In this document: positions 1 to 10,075 of the stretch, piece by piece
How positions within the stretch are numbered: the first letter of the stretch is position 1
Layout: every line of letters starts with the position of its first letter
Assembly: GCA_934047225.1 (NCBI GenBank)
Contig: OW203992.1
Span: forward strand, 16,419,501 to 16,483,500
Direction of reading: 5' to 3'
DNA length: 64,000 nt
Source of the DNA: Ypsolopha sequella
Taxonomy: Eukaryota > Arthropoda > Insecta > Lepidoptera > Ypsolophidae
Made by a program: the position numbers and the translations under genes
The notes under the pieces: generated by a model
The model's database searches: none
What the model was told of the DNA's origin: nothing
Seen by the model: the letters and a program-made list of their open reading frames with translations, nothing else

Positions 1-530
1 CTTGTGATGTTGCGTTCGTGTGCGGATAAACAAAATGGCATCTATGTTACGCCGTGTATGGAGAAATTAATTATCACAAACGCATGCCAAAAACATTTCA
101 TGCTCACCCTACTTAGCATGATGTGAAGTTTCCGAAGTCAAAATATATTATAATGGGTAAAGATCTAAAGTTTTATAAAAGAATTTGATATTCTGCTGAT
201 CTTCATTTCTTATGATCAGGTCATGTGCACACAAAAACATTAATCATAAGGTAAAATCAACTTGAAGAACGAGTCTTAAAACAAAACTAAAAATGTATGA
301 ATAGTATATATATATTCTGTTTTTGGATAAATGGGTAAAAACTCAGTATTTATAGTAAGTATTTACTCGGATAAATACCATCGCCATTCGCAAGCGATTC
401 AAAACCAGATTTTTCTTTCTCTCTAGTTATGTTCCTTTTTTAAAAACGGGTGAAATTTTGCAAGTCGAACACGTTTCGAAACGAAACCTAGGTATCGAAA
501 CTAACACCGATATAAATATGAATGATATAT
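1..530. other. intergenic AT-rich DNA, nothing recognised
   Basis: AT-rich sequence with no open frame of note on either strand, no clear inverted repeat and no similarity to other parts of the window that I could see. A short TA-rich run lies near 305-320. Confidence 0.5.
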
Positions 531-676
531 CGATAATAAAGCCGATTCTGAAGGCTTTAATTTTAGCTTTAGTGCTGTCAATAAAATAGTCCTTTAGAGT
601 TAGGATTAGAAGCTAAATTTCTTTGGAAAATTTTAAGCTTTGACAGCACTAAAACTAAAATTAATTGGCTTTAGTA
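531..676. mobile_element. short inverted-repeat element (MITE), family A copy 1
   Basis: The left arm (about 534-585, containing AAAGCCGATTCTGAAGGC and TAGTGCTGTCA) is repeated inverted in the right arm (about 630-676, containing TGACAGCACTAAAACTAAAA). A second, diverged copy lies at 18210-18400, so this is a dispersed family. The length of about 145 bp and absence of coding fit a non-autonomous DNA transposon. The exact target duplication is not resolved. Confidence 0.6.
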
Positions 677-1459
677 TCGTTAAAAATTAAATTACCTACA
701 TTGATGAAATGAACTATAAACAAAAAAGTACCTGTACCCTTTTTCACATAAGAGGTCCCGGTTGACATATATAAACAATGTTTTTTCAGTTCCAATCTCG
801 TTTTTTTTTTCTTAGTTCTTAGCATTCCTCCAGATGTCGTGTCCATGTCACCAATTGACCATTGATAAAATATGTTAGGTATGTCAAAGTCAGTGGTTTG
901 TCTGTGCCGTAGAGCGCACTCTAAGGTCTGTGCAATTTTTTCCTTTGATTCTGTTACTAAAGTTCAGGACAGTGCCATCTAGGAATCTAATTTAACACTC
1001 AATTTGACACAAAGAGAAACGCTCATTGCAATTAATTAATTGCATTTAATTGGGTTTTCAAGACGTTTCATAGTGAAGAGACAAAGAATCGTTTTATAAT
1101 CGCAAAACGATCGGTCAGAATTTTGCTAGAAAAGAATATTGGTAGAAAACCTTTTATTTGTCATTCATCTCAGCGTTATTGCCATGCTTTTTAGCTTAAC
1201 AATACATTTAAGTGGGACCGTCACTATTGCTGACAGAGGAGCGTGGGTGAAAGGAGGGGGTGGAGCTACTCCCTGGTTCCATACCCCTTGTGTAAACCAA
1301 CCATTCCTTTATTGTATGATTTTAAGAATTTAGTTTCTTGTTCATGGTCTAATTAACTAAGCATATTCTATAAATTAATTTATTTCCGTAAGTTCTGTAA
1401 GATTTTAATGCCTCATGAATTTAAATAAAAATGTAAATTCGATTATTTCATGACATGAA
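677..1459. other. intergenic, nothing recognised
   Basis: About 780 bp without a credible coding frame. Small open frames here lack homology and start at non-ATG codons. No repeat shared with the rest of the window was noticed. Confidence 0.4.
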
Positions 1460-1462
1460 TCC

Positions 1463-1660
1463 TCGAGGGGGTTGTCAGAGGTGTTCCCACTCGGTACACT
1501 TGCTTATCATCAACGATTATTACGTCTCAGCGTGATGGGTGGTGGTGGTGAGCCCTATCGTAGATCTTCGGGCACAAATACATGCTTTTCAGTGCATGCC
1601 CGACCGGGGTTCAAACTTTCGTAAAAAAATTGACAAGCCAGCGTTCTACCGCCTGAGATT
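1463..1660 (-). mobile_element. tRNA-derived SINE, internally deleted copy
   Basis: Read on the minus strand it has the same parts as the SINE at 11257-11640: the tRNA-like start (CTCAGGCGGTAGAACGCTGG), the segment TATTTGTGCCCGAAG followed by CGATAGGGCTCACC, and the end GTGTACCGAGTG then GAACACCTCTGACA. The middle part containing the conserved core is missing. It lies about 300 bp upstream of the BTB zinc-finger start codon, so it may sit close to that gene's promoter. Confidence 0.65.
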
Positions 1661-1967
1661 TCATCGCGATGGTATATTGTGATACATTTTTGCAGGTAAA
1701 AATAAACATATTTTTCAAAAGATCTCAAAATAGACATTTTTGTATGAATCACCGGCTGATGCGTCCCAAATCGGAATAGACCCTTGGTTAACCTTCTACG
1801 GTCATACAATTCGAGAAAAAAAAAAACCCTGTCAACTGTCAAGTGTAAATTTGACAGATAAGCAATGGTTGTTGAAATTTCCATTTCTTTTGTGTACAAC
1901 TTTCTTGTGCTTTTACGTTCTTTTTACTTTTATTTGTATTGCTTTGTGTGTTTATTAAAATAAGACG
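1661..1967 (+). promoter_or_regulatory. 5' flank and probable 5' UTR of the BTB zinc-finger gene
   Basis: This stretch separates a SINE remnant from the BTB start codon. The last 100 bp are T-rich and contain TTGACAG and TGTCAA motifs near 1830-1858. No convincing TATA box was found, and the transcription start cannot be placed from sequence. The assignment rests only on position. Confidence 0.3.
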
Positions 1968-2688
1968 ATGAATAATGCACCACAGTACTCACTCCGTTGG
2001 AATAATTACGTTAACCATGTCACGGACGCATTTAACTTGCTACGCCAAGAGAACGATTTGGTCGATGTCACTTTATGTTGTGATGGTGGCAAAATAACAG
2101 CGCACAAGATGTTGTTATCAGTGTGCAGCAGCTATTTCAAACAGATATTCAAAGAAAATCCATGCCAACACCCTGTAATCATATTCAAAAACGTTAAGTT
2201 CGAGGATCTAAATGCCATTATCAATTTCATGTACCATGGCGAAGTGAACATATTTCAAGAGCAGTTGGAATCTTTTCTTATTACTGCTGAACTATTAGAA
2301 GTTAAAGGGTTGACAGACAACAGTGAGGATGAAAGTTCTGCCAACCAGGTTATAGATAATATATCTCTTGACCTAAGTTCAAAGACGAAACCTCTTGAAG
2401 AAGCTGTGACTGTACCAACTGATGAGCCAATAAATTTGGCAACACTGCAGACTGTCAGAGATGAATACATTCCACAAACAAGCCAATACAAACCATACCA
2501 TGAGGAAGAGACTGAATTAATTGTTGAGGAACCGTCAATTGAACCTATTGTTCATCCAGAAGTAGAACCTGAAGTTAATCTGGTTGGAAATTCCAAAGTA
2601 AACCTTTCACCACCCACTGAGGACATGCAAGTAGACAATCAGTCAACATCTGCTGAAGATTTGTCTGAGAGAAGTAATTCCAACTCAG
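1968..2688 (+). CDS. BTB/POZ zinc-finger transcription factor, exon 1 (BTB domain)
   Basis: First coding exon of an insect BTB-zinc-finger protein of the tramtrack/lola-like class, a family of nuclear DNA-binding regulators that dimerise through the BTB fold. The start ATG at 1968 gives the usual family N-terminus: SLRWNNYVNHVTDAF, then LVDVTLCCDGG, AHKMLLSVCSSYF, and NPCQHPVIIFKNV, ending with FMYHGEVNI (BTB about residues 5-118). Residues 119-240 are an acidic, Ser/Pro/Glu-rich linker of low complexity. The exon ends at 2688 after the first base of codon 241, at CAG|GTATAA. Reading through would add only a short intronic tail and a stop at 2744, possibly a truncated BTB-only isoform. The protein is 325 aa when joined to 3973-4229. 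The exact orthologue cannot be named. Confidence 0.9.
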
Positions 2689-2946
2689 GTATAATATATT
2701 CAATTAATAATAAAATGAAAATTATTCTATGGCAAAATTTCTAACTTTCAATGCTCCTGTTATCCCCACGGGGCCAATTTGCATGTCACATTATTATTTA
2801 ACAGCAGATTGTTTTGGGTTTGGAGAGGAAGCCATCACAAAATAGTTCTATGTTTTAATTTTGTTAAACCTCTGGCTAAGTAGTTGAAATGTCTCAACCG
2901 CCTAAAAAAAGTGAAAAAAAAATATGAACACTTAAATATCTTACTT

Positions 2947-3045
2947 ATTTGGTGAGCACAAACAGATGGCCTTATCGCTTTAAGCAATCTCTTCCAGAAA
3001 ACCTTTGGGTGGAAGAAACTGTAGAAAGATTACAGAAATGGCGGT
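2947..3045 (-). mobile_element. LINE 3'-end fragment (family with AACCTTTGG motif)
   Basis: It contains CTTATCGC, CAATCTCTTCCAG and AACCTTTGGGTGGAAG in the same order as copies at 25438-25600, 39800-39938 and 53524-53700. The other copies carry an A/T-rich tail on their left, so on the minus strand this is a 3' end. It is a short relic inside the BTB gene intron with no coding left. Confidence 0.6.
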
Positions 3046-3390
3046 GTACTAATTTTGTGGATAAGAACTATACAAATATGGATATATTGATACTTAGATA
3101 GTGGTAATATACTAGTAAATTATAATACATATAAATAAAAAGGTATTAATCAATTACAAAATATATTTCGAAACTAATTAATACTTTTTTAATAATACAA
3201 ATTTATAATCTATTTAAAAGAATAAAAAGCTCTAGGCTTTAAAATAATATTTATTTGATTATACTAGTAAATAGTATCCTAGCCTAACTTTATGTGATAT
3301 CAACTGATTACGCCAATGAACATGTTGTATTTGCTCCCAGTACTCAACAGTAAAAACCATTATGTTATGATCACGGATAGGATATTTCAA

Positions 3391-3935
3391 TCGATATATA
3401 CCTATAGTTGGAAAAACTATGAAATTTTGTTATATTATATTGATAGTAAAAAGCCTGGAGTTACGGAATTGCTTAAAACATTTTGATAATGTAATACTTA
3501 CTAGATATGTTACTGGAAAAATAAATAAATAAATAAATTCAGGAATTGAATACAAATTTTCTTAGATATGGCTGAAAGAAGGATTAATTTGGCCAAAAGA
3601 AAAATTGGCCTTTTCAGTTTACGGCTGAGCTAGTATGACATATAGCAATTATTTTTGGCCTTCTGTTTTGCCTCCGGACTTGCTAGTATGACTTTTCTTC
3701 GGCCTTCTGCTCTGTTTGGCCTAAATCAGCTTGTCATTTATAAATTTCCTACAATTCCTGAATATGTAATATACATTTACGGTAATATCTAATAAGTATT
3801 AGGTACATCATCGTAACGTTTTAAGCAGTTCTGAAATTTTCGTAATTTTTACTATCAAAATAAATAATATTTTAAGAAGTACTATACACCTATCAACTTT
3901 TTCTAGGATTTTTCCAACTTCAGGTATATATCGAT
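3391..3935. repeat. foldback inverted repeat in the BTB gene intron
   Basis: The left arm (3391-3510, beginning TCGATATATACCTATAG, then TTGGAAAAACTATGAAAT) is mirrored by the right arm (about 3785-3935, ending ACTTCAGGTATATATCGA). Both arms also share GATAGTAAAA and GCTTAAAACATTTT in inverted order. The roughly 270-bp loop contains an AAAT microsatellite and repeated TTGGCC motifs. It ends only 36 bp before the splice acceptor of the zinc-finger exon. Confidence 0.65.
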
Positions 3936-3972
3936 GGTAGAATTTTACAAAATGTTTTTATACAATTTTCAG

Positions 3973-4229
3973 ATGCAGATATGGTGCTAAAATTCCGTTG
4001 CAATGTCTGTCCTAAAGGCTTTAAACATCCGACTTCACTGACCTTACACAAAGATTCACATGCAGGAAAGACACAATGCCCAGTCTGCCACCGATCATTT
4101 TCAAGGTCATATGACATGCGCAGCCACTTGCAGCGGATACATCAAGGGAAGCAACTAACTATAAAAGAGATAAGATACAAGGGCAATAATGATGCGGTTT
4201 CCTCGAAACAATTCACACATCATATCTAG
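3973..4229 (+). CDS. BTB/POZ zinc-finger transcription factor, exon 2 (two C2H2 fingers)
   Basis: Terminal coding exon, joined in phase to 1968-2688. The splice makes the Asp-Ala-Asp-Met junction and continues in frame to a TAG at 4227-4229. It encodes two adjacent C2H2 zinc fingers. Finger 1 is C-x2-C-x12-H-x3-H, starting RCNVCPKGFKHP; finger 2 is C-x2-C-x12-H-x4-H, starting CPVCHRSFSRSYD and ending RIH. The basic tail after finger 2 has about 30 residues. Two C-terminal fingers behind a BTB domain is the standard architecture of this insect family, whose members bind DNA and often have alternative finger exons. No alternative finger exon was recognised in this window. The reading frame is intact. 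Confidence 0.9.
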
Positions 4230-4511
4230 CTGTAATTTTAGGTAACTTTAGTTACCTTTTCATAGACAATAGATGTAATCTTGTATTTAGGTTTAAGTTT
4301 ATTATCCAAAGCACTAAGTGCATAATGCCTATATGAAGTAACATGTGGTAGATATTGTTGATTATAATAAGTATATTGTATGCATAAGAAAGTATATTTT
4401 TTATTTACTTTTTAATAAGTCACAAATTAAATTTGCTCAGTGCTGTAGCTTTGGCTATTTTTGTACTAGTCTACATAATATTGTTTGAATATAATTGTTT
4501 TTTATAATAAA
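4230..4511 (+). terminator. 3' UTR and poly(A) signal of the BTB zinc-finger gene
   Basis: AT-rich trailer after the TAG stop. A canonical AATAAA lies at 4506-4511, followed by a T-rich tract with TTGTGTTA, which is a plausible cleavage region. Earlier near-matches exist, so the exact end is inferred. Confidence 0.5.
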
Positions 4512-4599
4512 TATATTGTTTCATTTGTGTTATCAAACAATCATTTTTAGTTTGACCGAAACCGCTGTACCGCAGCTTTGGCGCCGCCCGGTGAATGAG

Positions 4600-4710
4600 T
4601 TCACATGAGAGAAAATAAATGAAGAAAATAAGCTGTAGACTTCACACTCAGTTTTTACCTTTTGAACAAATCTTAAGAAAAATCTAGGTGTGAAGGGGCC
4701 TCTTAAGAGC
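4600..4710 (-). mobile_element. fragment of TTAA-flanked element, family P1
   Basis: The segment AAGCTGTAGACTTCACACT, followed by TTTTTACCTTTTG and AAGGGGCCTCTTAAG, matches in order the end of the elements at 8830-9583 and 61366-61714. The terminal CTC-TTAA is retained near 4702-4706, but the rest of the element is missing. Confidence 0.5.
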
Positions 4711-4715
4711 TCTGA

Positions 4716-5332
4716 AAGTAATTCAAATTCAAATTTATTTGCACCATAATGTTTGAAAGGTCTTAAATAACATTTATAGTATCAATTATGGACCCTGTCG
4801 GGCACAGCAAAGTAACTTAAAGCTAGTAACATTGGCTTTATTGTGCTTAAAATCGAGGTAAATACAATTTCTTTTATATCTAAAAATATTAATATTCTAG
4901 TTATTTAAGTATTCTTCAATTGTGTAGGGACATTTTTGTATTAAATATGTTTTTAGTTTGTTATTATAAGTTGTAAGTTTTGGTTCATTTTTTATATAAT
5001 TTGGTAGTTTGTTAAATAGTCTTATTGCCATATAATATGGGCTACGGTTAAGCATTTGAATTATATATATATATATATGAATATTGCGGTAAATTTAATC
5101 TTTCCTTATGACGTTTATTGATATTATGGGTATCCTTTACTTGGGGAAATATTTGACGATTTTTAAACACAAATAGACAGGTATCGTGTATATATATTGC
5201 AGGAAGTGTCATAAGTTTATATTTTATGAAATATGGCTTACAACTTTGTGTATTGTTGATTTGTGCAAGTATTCGGACACATTTTTTCTGGGTAATGAAT
5301 AGGTATTTATAAAAAAAATCATTACTTACCAA
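4716..5332 (-). pseudogene. LINE reverse-transcriptase C-terminal fragment
   Basis: On the minus strand 5332-5048 is an open frame with the C-terminal region of non-LTR reverse transcriptases: ITQKKCVRILAQIN, then SCKPYFIKYKLMTLPAIYI and FKNRQIFPQVKDTHNIN. After a short AT microsatellite the homology continues with FNKLPNYIKNEP and QKCPYTIEEYL to about 4895, followed by a 3' UTR and an A/T-rich tail near 4716-4735. The catalytic palm (FADD-type motif) and endonuclease are absent, so this is a 5'-truncated, dead insertion. It abuts the inverted-repeat element at 5323-5614. The clade (Rex1/CR1-like) is uncertain. Confidence 0.7.
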
Positions 5333-5614
5333 CCAGAATAATTATTGAAAGTGTGCTCAAGGAATGAAATGCCTAGAAATAACAATAAACTATTTTCGTA
5401 TTCAAAGTTTTCATAAACAAAGTCTATTTATAGCTATTAACTTATGCCAAAAGCGTGTGGTTTTAGCAAAAGTTAAAATTTTAGCTCATCGAAATCGTTG
5501 TCTACTTATAAAAACTACACTCTTAAAATAGTTCATTAATAAAAAAGTTCATTGCTATTTCTTTTCTACACATTTAATTGAGCAAATTTTCAATCATTAT
5601 TCTGGTAGGTAAGT
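5323..5614. mobile_element. MITE with about 30-bp inverted ends
   Basis: The left end (TTACTTACCAACCAGAATAA, then TTATTGAAAGTGTGCTCAA) and the right end (TTGAGCAAATTTTCAAT, then ATTATTCTGGTAGGTAAG) are inverted copies about 230 bp apart. There is no coding between them. The left end lies at the truncation point of a LINE fragment. Confidence 0.6.
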
Positions 5615-5985
5615 AACAATTAAGGTTCCGTAGTACCTAAAAGATACAAAAGGAACCTTTATTGTAAGACTCCATTGTTCGTCCGTCCGTCCGTAAGACA
5701 CAGCCTCATTACTTTAGCACCGTTAAAGACTTGAAATTTGGCACAAAAATAGCATTAATTTGCCCACATAATAAGGGGTAAAAAATAAAATTGAAAAATT
5801 TTAAATTGTTCAAGATATATCCAAAACAAGAGAAAAAAATACCCATCCAAACCAAATATCTAATAATAGATACCCATCTATAATGTAAAAATATACTTTT
5901 ACTATACATACTGGCACTGGTTTCGAGAAATCTTTGAAAAACTTAGAGTTCTACTCGCACTTGACCGGTTTTTTTAAATGAAAAT
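5615..5985 (-). repeat. dispersed repeat of the CAAGTGCGAGT/GGTTCCGTA family
   Basis: On the minus strand it starts AACCGGTCAAGTGCGAGTAG and ends ACTACGGAACCTTAATTG, with a GGACGGACGGACGAAC run inside. Related copies or parts lie at 6170-6930, 11855-11930, 14475-15125 and 35950-36785. I recognise this as a repeat common in moth and butterfly genomes; its transposon class is unclear to me. Confidence 0.6.
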
Positions 5986-6169
5986 AACTTCTTTTAGTGC
6001 CGTGCAAGAGGCTATACCTATAACTTACTCTAGGCCTTAGAGTCTAGCTAGGGGAAAAAAACTCGAAAATATGAACAGATTTAATGAAATTTTGTTTAAA
6101 GCAATATTTTTTAAATATCTGCAAAAGATTTTCTTTCTCCTTTTCACACATTAAAATTTTTGTTATACA

Positions 6170-6930
6170 AAAATAGAACCGGTCAAGTGTGAGTCAACTC
6201 AGTCGCCAAGCGATCCGTAATATAATTTTATATGAACAAGGCGACGTTAATTTATACAGCCAAATTTATACTGAAGAACTAAACAAGGATCGATTACCTA
6301 TATTTTGAAATTCGTAAAATATTTCTCTCGTGTCCCATAAAAACGCAAGCCCCGAGTCGATTACTATGGGGAGCAAAATCAACAAAACATTATCGATCCG
6401 TGATACTGATCACTTACCAAACCTCCAGTTTGAATTTGGCTGCATAAATTAATGTCAGCCTATACAGAATGTTTAGATGTTGTTGCGGAAGCCGGAAACT
6501 GGTGATAGTTCTCGACCACATGATCAATTATCGTAAAAAAAAAAAACAGAAATAGTAAAAAGAAACTGTTGTTTCATACATTTTGGTTGCGTAGGTATGT
6601 AACTATTCTATGGAAAAGCAGTTTTTTTTCGGTATTTGGGGTTTGGTTCCACTATAAAAGTTTTCGCCAGTTTCCGGCTCTGCAACTTTATCTTAACACC
6701 CATTAATATCATGAAAAACCTTGAATATTGCTATTTCTTCGAGGCTTTTGTATGGTACCCCCTTGGGTCAACATTTTTAGATTTTTGTATCATTTGCCGT
6801 AGGTAGTAGAAGGCACAGTAACATGTGTTCTGTGAAAATTTCAACTGGCTACCTATTGCAGCTGAAGCTGTAAATCCCTCCCTAGCTGTAACAGACAGAC
6901 AGCGGAGGTTTAGTAATAGCAGAGAATATA
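6170..6930 (+). repeat. degenerate copy of the CAAGTGCGAGT/GGTTCCGTA repeat, interrupted
   Basis: It begins with ACCGGTCAAGTGTGAGTC near 6178 and contains the family's ACAGACAGACAGCGGAGGTT segment near 6892-6912. The middle is replaced by unrelated sequence, including a small inverted repeat (6475-6510 with 6655-6695, sharing GCCGGAAACTGG in opposite orientation) that is probably a separate MITE. Confidence 0.45.
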
Positions 6931-7102
6931 AAGTAAGTAAAGTACGTAAAGAAGCGACACTCACCTCCCCGCGCGAGTTTATCGTCCCCCGCGTTCCCCC
7001 GCAAGTTGGTGGCAAATCTGGAGGCAGGCAGAGCTCGAGTACCGCTCGTTCGCTGCGCGCGTTTTTTGTTTTGTTTTATTACGATACTGATTTTTAATCA
7101 AT

Positions 7103-7258
7103 ATGGTTCGTTATTGTGGTATTTATGGATGCCTATAAAACGGAGCAACCAATAAAGAACGGCCATTTTTCAAATTTCCTTCCTTCCGGTGAACCAAGGC
7201 ATTTTCTTTTATGTACGTAAAAACACCTCTGACTCCTCTGAAAGGATTTGTCGCGTGA
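7103..7258 (+). pseudogene. THAP-domain gene relic
   Basis: Frame 1 from the ATG at 7103 reads MVRYCGIYGC, then, after a stop at 7136, NGATNKERPFFKFPSF and a second stop at 7190; a third stop falls at 7256. C-x4-C near the N-terminus followed by a Phe-Phe-x-Phe-Pro motif about 20 residues later is the start of a THAP zinc finger, a DNA-binding domain found in P-element transposases and host regulators. Three in-frame stops show it is dead. A moderately GC-rich stretch (6960-7065) precedes it, as a 5' leader might. The call rests on about 35 residues. Confidence 0.5.
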
Positions 7259-7260
7259 GG

Positions 7261-8270
7261 TGACGATGTTTAAATTTTACTCATATAAATTCGCGTTATA
7301 AATTAAAATTGTCATATAAATTGTGCCAGAATTGTATCGAACGATCGCCGCCGCGCACCGTTGCGGCATCATAAAGGGAAGGCGGGCTGCGGGGCCATTG
7401 ACCCCTGCGTTTAGACAGACGGACAGATTTCGATTGAAGTATTTGTCTAATTTACTTTTAAAGTTAAGGGGAACGAAAATACAAACAGAAATAAAATGTC
7501 AGCTTTCGGATGATTTTGTTGCAATAATTAGGTTACGTATAGCCATAAAAAAAAATACATGTTTTTGGTTGAACTTTAAGGTATTCATTTTCCACAAACC
7601 ACGTTAATCGATTCCTATTTGTACTGTCAATGAATTTTTTTGTAACCCTCTATTGCACACTTCTTATCGATTTTGTTTCAGGTATCGCTTTCGCGATTTT
7701 GTTGGTTTTTTTTTAATAAAATTAGTGTGAATGATATCTATTCATTTTCCAAATACCACGTTATTCGGGTCAAAAAAAGCACCCCCTTTTTCCAAAAATA
7801 CGTAAATCCACTGATGCAGTCAGCGGCAGCACGATATTGTCAGTCTACGCCTAGCGTTGGCGCCCGTAAGACGTGGAATCTGTGCCCTTTTTTGCAAGCT
7901 ATAAATATCTCCCAAAACTACTTCAAAACACATTGAAATTAATTTTATAAAATAATATTTCGAGGAGCATCATATTCCTGCCGTTAAAAACTCTACAAAA
8001 TATGCGTATGAGTGATTTAGCTACATCGTGCCATAGTCATAACAACAAAACTGAATGAATTTGGAATGAATTCATACTTTTATGGGGGAAAATAATATAT
8101 GTTACTCTAAAAGAATAATTTTGTGATCGTTATTGAAACCCAAATTAATTTACTTATTCTTACTGAGATCTGTAACAAAGGTCAATGACCTTTTCGTGAA
8201 ATTACCCTCTAGTATTGGCTCACCATTTCAGGTCCAATAAGTGAAGTTTTTTGCAAATTATATAGGTACA
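7261..8270. other. intergenic, nothing recognised
   Basis: About 1 kb of AT-rich sequence. Open frames up to about 90 codons occur, but they show no recognisable domain and begin at non-ATG codons or in simple sequence. No shared repeat was noticed. Confidence 0.4.
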
Positions 8271-8271
8271 C

Positions 8272-10075
8272 TTACATGGGATCAATCGCCAAGTATTTAA
8301 AATATAGAAATTTATTTTGAAATATTTACAGTGCATGGCAAAATTATCAGATCGTAGATAATCCTGTCGGTACATGTTCAGGTTCTGTTACGCACAATGA
8401 AAACAATGAAACTCTTTTAGGATTAATTTGTTATCCCTATGTTTGTCTGTCTATCCGTTTGTCTAGACAATTTTTTCTGGGTTAAATTAATAAATACCAA
8501 TATTAACGGCCCTTTATAGAGCTGTAAAAACATACTTTTGACGTTTTTATTTATATTACGTTTTAGGTTTTTACGTTTTTTTTTAAAGTTTTTCATACAA
8601 ATTTTCTCACTATGAAAATGTAGGGATGAACACTTGAGATAATATTTTGCATTTAAAAGTAAACACAGAAAGGAATTGTTGAACAAATAATGTAAAAAAT
8701 ATGAAAACCATGTTGTTCTATTCTAAAGAGATTAATTATCTACTGTTCATTGTGGCGATAGCTTTGTTTATTTTTTTTTCTTGAATAATTTTTTACTAAG
8801 ATAACAAATAGTTTAATACAAGGTTTTCCTTAAGAGGTCCCTTTACCCCTGTGTTTTTCTTAAAATTCATACAATAGGTATAAACCGAATGTGAAGTCTA
8901 CAGCTTATTTTCTTCATATCTTTTTTCATGAGTATATTCTAGTGACATCTAACTACGTCTCTATACAGCCCAAAAAGCAAAATTTGATAAAACACCATCA
9001 TAATAGCTGTCAGGATATCGTCAATATTGCCTCGTTTTTACACAAAGTTTAACAAGTTTGTATATTTTTATCTATACTGGAAATAAAAAAGAGAGAAATA
9101 CAGGCGTCGTTCATGTTAAGATGACTAAGTTTACACACTTTGCTAAGTATAAACAGTTACCGTTTCATGGAAAACTGTTTTTACCTGAAACCATTTCACA
9201 AATTCAATTAACTTATTTTGAATATCTTGTCATCGTGCACTTATTGATGAGAAATATAATTTCAATAAGTAAAAATACAACTTTTAGTTAAGAAAACTTA
9301 TAGTTAAAAGTCTGCTGTATGCATAAACATATTTTTAATTATATAACAATAGTAATAAAATAATTGGCTTATCCGTCGTCGTGATACCAGCCGTAAATTC
9401 CTTAAATAATCTGATATCACGCTTATGGAAAACCCAATTATTTTGAAGATACCATAATATCATTAAAATATGTTTATGCATATAGCAAACTTTTAACAAT
9501 AAATTGTCTTTGCTAAAAGTTGTACTTTACCGTTTTAATTATTTCTTAATATTTTGTTACAAATTCGGAGAAATAACCCTTAAGGAAAACCTTGTATGAA
9601 AATATTTGTTATCTTAGTTACAAAGAAAAAAATAATAATAAACAAAGCTATCGCCACATTGAACAAGCAATAGATTCCAAGCAATAAATCCCTTTAGAAT
9701 AGAACGATATGGTTTTTATATTTTTTACATTATTTGTTCTACAGTTCCTTTCTGTGCTTCCTTTCAAATGCAAAATATTATGTCAAGTGTTGATCTCTAT
9801 ATTTTCATAAGGAGAAAATTTGTATGAAAAAGTTAAATAAAAGGACATAAAAACGTTATAATATGTATGTTTTACAGGGCTGTAAATATTGGCATTTATT
9901 GATTTTACCCAGAAAAATTGCCTAGACAAACGGACAAACAGACCAACATAGGGACAACAAATTAATCCTAAAAGAGTTTTGTTTTTTCATTTTGCGTAAA
10001 GGGACCTGAACATTTCAAACTATGATACAAATAAATTTCTATATTTTAAACACTTGGCGATTTATCCCAAGGGTA
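8272..10075. repeat. 1.8-kb palindrome with about 500-bp arms, split at its centre
   Basis: The left arm (8272-8829) and right arm (9584-10075) are inverted copies along their whole lengths. Examples are CTTTTAGGATTAATTTGTT against AACAAATTAATCCTAAAAG, AAAGCTATCGCCACA, and TAGACAAACGGA. With the central insert removed, the arms meet at ACAAGGTTTTCC-TTAA-GGAAAACCTTGT, a perfect palindrome with no loop. Divergence between the arms is visible, roughly one base in five by eye. No long reading frame crosses them. It is probably a foldback-type non-autonomous transposon or a head-to-head pair. Confidence 0.8.
8830..9583 (+). mobile_element. TTAA-flanked insertion, family P1 copy 1
   Basis: A 754-bp segment bounded by TTAA at 8830-8833 and 9580-9583, sitting at the exact centre of the surrounding palindrome. 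Its left part (8834-9190) is repeated inverted at 61366-61714, and its left end is also seen at 4600-4710; its right end resembles 58590-58745. An inner hairpin pairs GTATGCATAAACATATTT (about 9317) with AAATATGTTTATGCATA (about 9464). TTAA duplication fits piggyBac- or Kolobok-type transposition. No transposase is encoded. Confidence 0.65.

Larger units (their letters stand above)
2689..3972 (+). other. intron of the BTB zinc-finger gene
   Basis: A GT donor at 2689-2690 and an AG acceptor at 3971-3972, preceded by a pyrimidine-rich TTTTTATACAATTTTC tract, bound a 1,284-bp intron. The splice is phase 1 (G|AT gives Asp) and keeps the downstream zinc-finger frame exactly. The intron is AT-rich and holds a LINE tail remnant (2947-3045) and a foldback repeat (3391-3935). 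Confidence 0.8.
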
